Origin: Oceanispirochaeta sp. M1
GTDB taxonomy: Bacteria > Spirochaetota > Spirochaetia > DSM-2461
Assembly: GCF_003346715.1 (NCBI RefSeq)
Contig: NZ_QQPQ01000006.1
Coordinates: 62,001-126,000, forward strand
DNA length: 64,000 nucleotides
Direction: 5' to 3'
The position numbers were made by a program, and so were the translations under genes. Below the pieces are notes generated by a model that was given only the letters and a program-made list of their open reading frames with translations, was not told the origin of the DNA and did not search any database. Position 1 is the first letter of the stretch; the number at the start of each line of letters is the position of its first letter. Shown here in pieces: positions 17,061 through 24,700 of this stretch.

Positions 17061-18549
17061 CTTCAATCTGTTCAATATGAAGAGTTTCTCCTGATTCCTG
17101 TAGAAAGCCGGAAACTGTCAGGTTTCCAGGTACCAGAGTGAGAGTTCTGATAATCCTGCTGCTGTCTTCAGTGATCTGGAAATCAACATTGTAAACAGAC
17201 CTTGCATCCATCAGTCCGTTCTTTCTCTGATATCTTAACTGCAGAATACTTGTACCGTAGAGGTTAAAGAAGGTATATACACCCTGTCTATTTTCTCCAT
17301 CAACATTTTTCTCGGTAAAGAAAGGGTAGTCCAGATAAAATTCGTTGCCCCGGCTTCCCTTGAACAGTCCGCTCAAATGGTTCAGTTCTTCAATAGGTTC
17401 CAGCATCTCATCATGTACCAGACCCTGCTGAAGGCTTTGGCTCAGAGGTGTATAATAACCGCCCCATTCTGTAGTTCCCTGAATTTTCACCTTGATGGAA
17501 TCCATGTCTTCCACAGTAATTAAGATATCCCGACGAAGGCTCTGAATCAGGATATTCTGTGACTGAATATAGATACCCTTGAAGATTGTTCTGTAGGTGT
17601 CATCCCAGTCGTAGATCTCCTGAATATCATCGATGGTGAAGATCACCTGATCTTCATCGGGCTGAAAGTAGAGAATATCCTGTAAGAAGGGCTGTTTTTC
17701 ACCAACACTGTCGCTTACTCTGTGCCATGGACCGCTTAAGAAGGCTTTGAAGTCATCCAAATCGCCTCTGTAGAGCTTTTTAAGGTTCTCTTCCTTGATG
17801 GTTACACCAGGCACTTTGGCAACTGATATGGGCTGATATCTTGAAGCTGCTTTGTTCCAGTTATAAACTGTCTTTATGAGGTCCAGGTTTTCATCATCCT
17901 CTGGATTGGTCTCTTCTGTGATAATGGGAAAGCTCTCCCATGTCATCTGTCCGGATTTATATTCCTGAGATCGGTCGGCTGTCTCTATATCAATAGTACC
18001 GTTCACAACCAGCTGGGCAATACGTCTATAGGTCAGTCCGGCGCTTCCACCCTGGGTTTTTATACTGAATACATCCAGAGTCTGAAACCCCTGCTTATTG
18101 AATCCTGTAATAAGAACCTCATTAAGCTGATTGCCGTTCAGATCCTGCAGGTGGACGCTCAGACCTTCCATATGATCTGGACTGATCATCTCTTCCAGAG
18201 AGAGCTGATAGCGCATCATATCGTTATTGTAGTCGGCTATAAAGAGTTTAAGTTTGTCCTTTCCATCTTCATCTTTGACCATTGTCAGGATGATCTGTTC
18301 TTCTTCAACATCATGGTCCAGATTAATGTCCTGCAGACGCTGGATATGATTATTATCAGGGATCTCAACCATAGGAACAAGAAAAGTGTTTTCTTCAACT
18401 TCATTCACACCTTCATCATTCGTTGTATTATCACCTTCGTTGACATGAGGATTTATAATTCTTGGTACCGCATTTGTCATCTCTTCAGACTTGTTTCGGC
18501 AGGATATGAGAAGCATTAAAAGGAGGAGTGAGTAAACAATTCTTTTCAT
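17044..18549 (-). CDS. Pallilysin-related lipoprotein (adhesin-like)
   Basis: About 501 residues from the ATG at 18549, 7 bases after the stop of the upstream DHH gene; an in-frame TTG further up lacks a reason to be used. The lipobox is LLISC. A DINLDHDVEEEQIIL segment, with calcium-binding-like Asp repeats, and DLNGNQLNEVLITGF resemble the pallilysin-related (TP0751-like) lipoproteins of spirochaetes. I see no HExxH protease motif, so any proteolytic role is unsupported. The C-terminus is beta-rich. Translation is probably coupled to the DHH gene. Confidence 0.6.
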   Translation of the reverse strand: MKRIVYSLLLLMLLISCRNKSEEMTNAVPRIINPHVNEGDNTTNDEGVNEVEENTFLVPMVEIPDNNHIQRLQDINLDHDVEEEQIILTMVKDEDGKDKLKLFIADYNNDMMRYQLSLEEMISPDHMEGLSVHLQDLNGNQLNEVLITGFNKQGFQTLDVFSIKTQGGSAGLTYRRIAQLVVNGTIDIETADRSQEYKSGQMTWESFPIITEETNPEDDENLDLIKTVYNWNKAASRYQPISVAKVPGVTIKEENLKKLYRGDLDDFKAFLSGPWHRVSDSVGEKQPFLQDILYFQPDEDQVIFTIDDIQEIYDWDDTYRTIFKGIYIQSQNILIQSLRRDILITVEDMDSIKVKIQGTTEWGGYYTPLSQSLQQGLVHDEMLEPIEELNHLSGLFKGSRGNEFYLDYPFFTEKNVDGENRQGVYTFFNLYGTSILQLRYQRKNGLMDARSVYNVDFQITEDSSRIIRTLTLVPGNLTVSGFLQESGETLHIEQIEVMDKS

Positions 18550-18556
18550 GGGGCTA

Positions 18557-19534
18557 TTATGTAAAGAAGGACGCAAAGAAATCAAGCACTTCGGCCTTTA
18601 CTTCTTCAACAGGCTTAGTCAATTTGAATCCCGCAGCTGTAGGGTGACCCCCTCCACCGAAGCGTGATGCCAGAGGAAGGCAGTCAATTTCATTTTTAGT
18701 TCTTACAGAACAGCGTACCTGCCCCTGTGCATTTTCTTTAACAAATATAGAGACACGCACATCATTGCACTGGAGTGGAATATTAACGATCTCCTGGGAT
18801 TCTTCGTATTTGGCTCCCGACTCGACCAGAGAATCTCTATTCATATACTGGAAGGCCACATGGTCATTGTAGTGGAGCTCCAGAGTCTTTCCCACCATAG
18901 TTCTCAGCTTGAGTGACTCTGTGGATTTACTTTCATAAAGATTGGAATAAACAAAATTGGGCCGAGCTCCGTTTAACACCAGTTTGTGGGCAATGGCGAA
19001 GGTTTCGGCACTTGTTTTCGGATAGATGAAAGAGCCTGTATCATAGACAATTCCCGTGAACATAGCTTCCGTAAGGGGAGCAAAGTAGGGAATTGAGAAA
19101 TACTGCTGTATACTGTGGAGCATTTCACAGGTAGAAGAGGCATTAGGGAGGAACAGGCCTTTAAAGGGGATGTGATTATCATAATCATGGTGATCAATAA
19201 CAAGTACTTCCTTGACAGTTTCCATATTTAGCCTTGTTGAAAGATGTCCAATATTACCCGGCTCGGTATCAACTACTATAAGGGTTTTTTTATTTAGATC
19301 TCCAGGAAGATCATCCTCGGGAGATACATTTTGAATCACATTTTCCGTATCAACATACTTATATTTATGTTCAATCTGATCGGAATTGAGAATTATGACT
19401 TTTTTTTTCAAATATTTAAGGATGCTGTATATTACAATTTCTGCACCGATTGCATCACCGTCAGGAGCTTCATGACTAGTAATGATGTAGTTATCATCCT
19501 TGATAAGGTGCTCGCAGATTTCTTTAACTGTCAT
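18557..19534 (-). CDS. DHH family phosphoesterase, NrnA-like
   Basis: 325 residues. NrnA-type enzymes degrade very short RNAs (nanoRNA) and dephosphorylate 3'-phosphoadenosine 5'-phosphate. Motifs: S-H-E-A-P-D-G-D-A-I-G (Asp motif) near 20-30, VVDTEPGN, the DHH motif V-L-V-I-D-H-H-D-Y-D near 110, DTGSFIYPKT, and the C-terminal DHHA1 sequence RFGGGGHPTAAGFKL. All metal-binding residues are present. AAGGACAG precedes the ATG. The divergent MobA-like gene shares a 34-base gap that contains overlapping TATAAT-like boxes. A lipoprotein gene follows downstream. Confidence 0.9.
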   Translation of the reverse strand: MTVKEICEHLIKDDNYIITSHEAPDGDAIGAEIVIYSILKYLKKKVIILNSDQIEHKYKYVDTENVIQNVSPEDDLPGDLNKKTLIVVDTEPGNIGHLSTRLNMETVKEVLVIDHHDYDNHIPFKGLFLPNASSTCEMLHSIQQYFSIPYFAPLTEAMFTGIVYDTGSFIYPKTSAETFAIAHKLVLNGARPNFVYSNLYESKSTESLKLRTMVGKTLELHYNDHVAFQYMNRDSLVESGAKYEESQEIVNIPLQCNDVRVSIFVKENAQGQVRCSVRTKNEIDCLPLASRFGGGGHPTAAGFKLTKPVEEVKAEVLDFFASFFT

Positions 19535-19568
19535 TTATTTTCTGTCCTTGTGTATAATAATATAAACT

Positions 19569-20225
19569 ATGAAAACTGAAAAATCTATTTGTGATCATTT
19601 ATTTGAAGAAAAATTGAAGCTTGATGTCTGCTGTGTAATCGCTGCCGCCGGATTATCCTCAAGAATGGGACTCTGGAAAGGTGATCTCAAAATTCCATCA
19701 TACGGGGAGCCGGGCAAAAAGCAGATCCTTTTAATTGAAAATGCTGTTAATACAGCTCTTGAGAGCTGCCGGAAGGTAATTCTTGTCGGGGGTGAACAGA
19801 TGCCCCGGATTAGAGAGATTTTTTTTAATTGTAAAGAATTGATTCTTGTCGAAAACAGGGAGTATCAAAGGGGAATGCTGAGCTCGATTCAGACAGCTAT
19901 GAGCTGTGTTGACAGCGATTTTTTTATCATGCCCATGGATATGCCTCTTTTGACATGGTTTCATCTATTTAAAATTCACGATGCATACAGTATCCGGAAT
20001 GATTCTAAAGTATTCAGGCCTGTTTTTCAGGGATCCCCGGGACATCCGGTATTATTACCCTATTCATGGAAAAAAAGGGTCCTAAAGATGAAAGGGAAAA
20101 ATCTTAAAGCTAATTTAAGTGATGATGATCAGGTTCTTATTCCCTGGGGGGATGAGTCTGTTGTGCTGGACCTTGATACACAGGAGTCTTACGAGCAGTT
20201 TCTAAGAGACTATTCGTCCTCATAA
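19569..20225 (+). CDS. MobA/MocA-like nucleotidyltransferase
   Basis: 218 residues of the GT-A/NTP-transferase fold. The nucleotide-binding N-terminus reads VIAAAGLSSRMG, followed by KVILVGGEQ, the Mg-binding D-M-D-M-P-L segment near 120, and FQGSPGHPVLLP. These are hallmarks of the MobA/MocA family that attaches GMP or CMP to molybdopterin, though many members have other substrates (sugar or choline phosphates). No molybdenum-cofactor genes are visible in the window, so the substrate is open. There is no ribosome-binding site and a TATAAT box lies about 10 bases before the ATG, so the transcript is almost leaderless. Ends overlap the convergent barrel gene by 16 bases. Confidence 0.8.
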   Translation: MKTEKSICDHLFEEKLKLDVCCVIAAAGLSSRMGLWKGDLKIPSYGEPGKKQILLIENAVNTALESCRKVILVGGEQMPRIREIFFNCKELILVENREYQRGMLSSIQTAMSCVDSDFFIMPMDMPLLTWFHLFKIHDAYSIRNDSKVFRPVFQGSPGHPVLLPYSWKKRVLKMKGKNLKANLSDDDQVLIPWGDESVVLDLDTQESYEQFLRDYSSS

Positions 20226-20905
20226 GACTGAAGGACACGTTTTTTAGTTGGAGCTGTATAGGCATAACCCAGGCTGACCATATAGGATATCTTATTTCGC
20301 AGCTGAATCTCTCTGGAGTCATAAGAGGCGCTGGTAAACTCTATGGTATCCAGGCTTCCCTTAATCCCCGTGAAGATATTGTTCTTTTCATTCAGTTTTA
20401 TCAGAAATTTTATACCCGCACCCATTCCGACTGAGATCATATGGTTTGACTGGTTTTCATCCAGAGGATCTCTGTTTAAAAAAGTATATTGAGTATGAAA
20501 TCCGATATAGGGGAGAAAGCCTATGGGTCCGGCCCAGAGACTCCATCCAACAGCTCCCATATAGTCCAGGGAAAAACCGCTGTTGCTTTCGTTGCTGTCA
20601 GATTCATATTTGCTCTGAAAGGGAAGCAAGAGGTAGATATCTGAGTAGAATCCGAGACGACTCCCGGTGAAGCTGCCGTAGTTAAGCCCAAGGGATTGTA
20701 TGTTATATTCCAGCTTTTCTGTATCAGTTCCGGATGCTTCATTCAAATTTTTAAAGCTTTGCTGGTAACTGATTCCCACCATGTGGATCTGGTTCCAGTC
20801 GATGACGTTTTCCTCCTGTTCGATTTCCTGTGAGAATACAGAGGTGGTGAACAGAAGTGTAAGGATGGAAAGGATCGACAAAGTGCAGGCGGGTTTTCTT
20901 ATCAT
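20210..20905 (-). CDS. Outer membrane beta-barrel protein
   Basis: 231 residues. Signal peptide MIRKPACTLSILSILTLLFTTSVFS is followed by an acidic stretch and roughly eight amphipathic strands, e.g. IHMVGISYQQSF, RLGFYSDIYLLLPF, GFLPYIGFHTQYTF, NHMISVGMGAGIKFLIKL. It belongs to small porin-like barrels of unknown role. The last strand is YMVSLGYAYTA, followed by a charged tail (PTKKRVLQSYEDE), which is unusual because most barrels end on an aromatic residue; the tail is the part that overlaps the convergent transferase gene. A structured RNA element ends 60 bases upstream of its start. Confidence 0.7.
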   Translation of the reverse strand: MIRKPACTLSILSILTLLFTTSVFSQEIEQEENVIDWNQIHMVGISYQQSFKNLNEASGTDTEKLEYNIQSLGLNYGSFTGSRLGFYSDIYLLLPFQSKYESDSNESNSGFSLDYMGAVGWSLWAGPIGFLPYIGFHTQYTFLNRDPLDENQSNHMISVGMGAGIKFLIKLNEKNNIFTGIKGSLDTIEFTSASYDSREIQLRNKISYMVSLGYAYTAPTKKRVLQSYEDE

Positions 20906-20965
20906 TTATTTATAATAATTCTCAAGATGGATAAATGCAATCGCATACCTGTGAAAAGATCAGGG

Positions 20966-21090
20966 CAAAAAAAAGCCCGTAAGTCTGGACGTTGAACCTT
21001 ACGGACCTGAAATAGCATACCTCCCAAAGGAGATATTGAAACTGTCGAACACATAAATGCGTTACATTTATAAAATTCGGTGTTCCTGAG
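20966..21090 (-). ncRNA. Structured RNA element with terminator: small RNA or attenuating leader
   Basis: On the minus strand three hairpins follow one another. First, GAACAC/GTGTTC closing ATAAATG/CATTTAT (21085-21047) with an 8-base bulge and loop TAACG. Second, ATATCTCC/GGAGGTAT (21036-21017) with loop TTTG and one G-U pair. Third, CCGTAAG/CTTACGG (21004-20977), followed by eight Ts (20974-20967), a standard rho-independent terminator. The element sits between the kinase gene (21153) and the barrel gene (20905). It could be a free small RNA or a riboswitch-type leader of the barrel gene. It matches no class I know; no coding potential is apparent. Confidence 0.55.
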
Positions 21091-21152
21091 AAATACTTTA
21101 GATAAAAATAAAATACTTTTCCTATACTCATGATCAGACCGATTCTGTTAAG

Positions 21153-21785
21153 TCAGAATAGTTCGCCCTGTCCGCCTCTCAGGCTCTCTTCTACGAGGGA
21201 GATGATATAGTCCAGATCTTCTTTATGATTCAGAATATCGTAATCATCAATATTCAGTACAAGTTTGGCCGAGTCTTTGTAACTGCCCGTCCACTCTTCA
21301 TAGAGTCCGTTCAGATTCTGAAGATAGTCCCGGGGGATGGCGGATTCAAAATCCCTGTTGCGTCGGGAAATTCTAGCCTCCAGGGAAGGAACTGACGCCT
21401 TTAGATACACAAGCAGGTCAGGGGGCTGCAGAAGGGATACAGCAATCTTATACATTTTCCAATAGGTATCAAAATCCCTTTTTTTTATTTGACCCTGCAG
21501 GTAGAGGTTCCTGGCAAATATCTGGGCATCCTCATAAATGGAGCGGTCCTGTACGACATTGCCTCCGTTATCCTGCAGCTCTTTATGCATGGCCATCCGG
21601 TCGCTCAAAAAGAATAGCTGTGAGTGGTAGGCCCATTTTTTCATATCTGTATAAAAATCTTCAAGATATGGATTCTCTGAGACAGGTTCGTAGTAGGGTG
21701 TCCACGAGAGTGCTGTGCATAGGTGTTTTACGAGTGTTGATTTACCGGCACCTATATTTCCGGCAATAATTATATATTTTTTCAC
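21153..21785 (-). CDS. Deoxynucleoside kinase
   Basis: 210 residues, phosphorylating deoxynucleosides (dGuo, dAdo or dCyd) to 5'-monophosphates. P-loop GNIGAGKST is at about 9-17. EPVSENPYLEDFY carries the substrate-binding Glu, DRSIYED near 83-89 contains the DRS/catalytic motif, and ISRRNRDFESAIP has the LID arginines. This dGK/dAK-like group serves salvage of DNA precursors. It begins 10 bases after the sensor kinase stop, on the same strand, and may be co-transcribed, though no functional link is obvious. Confidence 0.9.
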   Translation of the reverse strand: MKKYIIIAGNIGAGKSTLVKHLCTALSWTPYYEPVSENPYLEDFYTDMKKWAYHSQLFFLSDRMAMHKELQDNGGNVVQDRSIYEDAQIFARNLYLQGQIKKRDFDTYWKMYKIAVSLLQPPDLLVYLKASVPSLEARISRRNRDFESAIPRDYLQNLNGLYEEWTGSYKDSAKLVLNIDDYDILNHKEDLDYIISLVEESLRGGQGELF

Positions 21786-21795
21786 AATTTGTTCT

Positions 21796-24700
21796 TCAGC
21801 CTTCTACCATGCCTTTCAGGAGGGCGGCGGCATCTTTCATTTTATATTTTCCCAGAAGTGCAGATGCGTCTTCCAGTTTGTTTTTCAAATCTTCATCTAT
21901 TTCAGAATCTAATAGATCATCCAGTATCTTCACTGCAGGTCTTGGTTTTCGCACTGCCAGAGAAGCGGCAGCTTCAGCGATCTTTTTTATTACAGCATCC
22001 CTGTCGATCTTTACAGCTGAATTTTCTCCATCTTCCTTCTCAGACTTTTCTGTGGACAAATATCCATCTATATTGCCCAGAGTCCGGATCAGGGTCTCAT
22101 GAACTTTAATAATGAATTCTTCAGCCGGTTTCTCTTCTTTGAGAGCAGCTTCCAGCGCGGCAGCAGCCTCCCGGATCTCTTCAGCACCGAGATTAGCACT
22201 GACTCCTTTCAGAGAGTGACTATGGCGTAGTGCAGCTTCATTGTCTCCAGCAGATATCAGTTCTTGTATATCTTCCTTGAAGGATTTAAAATCTGCACTC
22301 ATATCTTTCAGGAGCTTGGCATAGAGCTTCTTATTGCCTGCAAGACGCTCAAGTCCTTTATGGCTGTCCACTCCTTCAATACTTATTGAATCTGATTTTT
22401 CGGCAGGCTCATCCTGTATTCCGTAATCTTCCGGTAATTGTCTGTCCCCCGGGCTGATCCATTTTATAAGTGTTTTCCAAAGCTCTTTCGGCTCAATAGG
22501 CTTGGTGACATAATCATTCATTCCGGATTCTAGAACACTCTCTTTTACTCCGGTCATGGCATCGGCGGTCATGGCGACAATGGCGATATCCTTGAACTCA
22601 TCCCGGCTACGCAGCTCTTCAGTTGTTTTATATCCATCAAGAACAGGCATCTGCAGGTCCATCAGTACTATGTCATAAGACTTCTGTTCCAGTTTTTCAA
22701 TAGCAACTCGTCCGTTCTCGGCTATGTCCACATAGAAGCCTTCCCCGCTGAGAAGTTCACTGGCCACTTCCTGGTTAATCTCATTATCTTCAACCAGAAG
22801 TATTGAGGCTCCTCTGATTTTATCAAAACCGGGAGGCATTTTTACTCTTTTTCTGATATCACTATCTGCTGATATATGGCCGAAGGCCTGCATGATTGTA
22901 TTTAGAAGGAGCGACTGATTAACAGGCTTCAGGATAAAACCGGAAAAATCAGATTTTTCAGCAGTACTAAGAACTTCATCCCGGCCGAAGGCGGTTACAA
23001 GAATATATTTGGGTCGTTCTTTTTCATCCAGGACCTCGTTAATTTTATTTGCTGTCTTAAAACCGTTCATTTCAGGCATACTGTAATCCATAAGTATCAG
23101 GTCGAATCCCTTCTTACCGGATTCTTTCTTCTCTTTTACAAGCTCTATGGCCTTCATACCATCTTCTGCAGCAGTTGAGTCAAAGGAGAAGTCACCCAGG
23201 TAATCTGTAAGGACTTCGCGGCTTGTGGGATTGTCATCCACTATCAAAACTTTCAGATCCTGAATAGCGGGTGGGATAATCTCTTTTTTCTTTTTATCCT
23301 GTGCAATGAATACGGCCGTAAAATGGAAGGTCGCACCCTCACCATAGACACTGTCTACACCGATTTCACCGCCCATCATCTCGGTGAGCCTTTTACTGAT
23401 GGAGAGTCCCAGACCTGTCCCGCCGTATTTTCTTGTAGTGGAGCTATCTGCCTGAGAGAAGGCCTGGAAGAGCTTTTTCTGCTGTTCATCACTGAGGCCG
23501 ATTCCCGAATCTCTTACCCTGAACTCTATTGTGGCTTCTTTATTCTCAAGAGTTACCAGTTCTGCCGTAACGGCAATTTCACCTTTCTCTGTGAACTTGA
23601 TTGAGTTATTAGTCAAATTGAGAAGAATCTGCCCAAGACGGAGGGGATCTCCGATCATATAGGGTGGTATATCTGTTCCTATTTTAAATACAAGTTCCAG
23701 GTTCTTATCGCTGGCCTTTGTACTTATCATGCTTGCCAGGTTATCAAAAACTTCATGGATATTGAAGCTGATATCTTCCATGGCAAGCTTTCCGGCTTCG
23801 ATTTTTGAGAAATCGAGTATATCGTTGATAATACCCAGCAGGTTGTGTGCAGAACCGTGGATTTTACGTATATAATCTTTCTGTTTTCGATTCATTTCTG
23901 TTTTCTGAATCAGGTGTGAGAGACCAATTATGGCATTCATGGGAGTTCTTATTTCATGTGACATATTGGCAAGGAAGTCAGATTTAGCTTTTGTAGCCGC
24001 CTCGGCTTCCTCTTTAGCCAGAGCAAGTTGCTGTTCTGCCTCCTTCTGCTTTGTTATGTCCCAGATAAGTCCGAAGGCTCTTTCGGGTTGTCCTTCTTCA
24101 TCAAGGGTTGAAACACCCATGCAGGAGAGATAGATAATTTCAGATTCACCCTTCAAGAGTCGGTAACCACAGTTAAATGTGTCTCCGGAAGTCAGGAAAG
24201 CCGAAAATTTTTCCATTGCACGATCTCTGTCTTCAGGATGAACCCTGGAAAACCAGCTCTTCATTTTATGATCAAAAGTATCTCCAGTCAGTCCGGTTAT
24301 CTCCATCAGGGTATTGTCCAGAATGAAATCTTCTTCTTCCACAATATAGGTCCAGCTTCCCATTCTGGCTGTTTTCATGGCCATATCCAGCTGAGCATCT
24401 TTTTCATGTATTGCCTGCTCTGCCAGTTTCCTGGCAGTTATATCCAGAGAGTATTCAATCATCTGAACAAGTTTGCCCTCCTCATCAAAAATAGGATAGC
24501 CATGGACTTCCACATATACAGGTTCCCCTTCTGCATCATAGTGAATATGTTCAACAGTACAGGGCTTATTGGTTCTACTTACGGTTTCCAGAGGGCAGGG
24601 GTGCTCTTCTGAGTGACAGGGAATATCACTGTGGTGAGACAGTTTGTGACAGAAAGTCAGTACTTTTTCCTGATTAAGATTTCTTGCCGTGGAGTTCGAT

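Noticed and set aside
17044..18549. Pallilysin protease activity
   Set aside because: The resemblance is to the lipoprotein family only; no HExxH zinc motif was found.
20966..21090. Small SRP RNA (CAGGTCCGTAAGG looks like CAGGCCCGGAAGG)
   Set aside because: The conserved GGAAGGAAGCAG loop is absent and the segment is part of the terminator stem.
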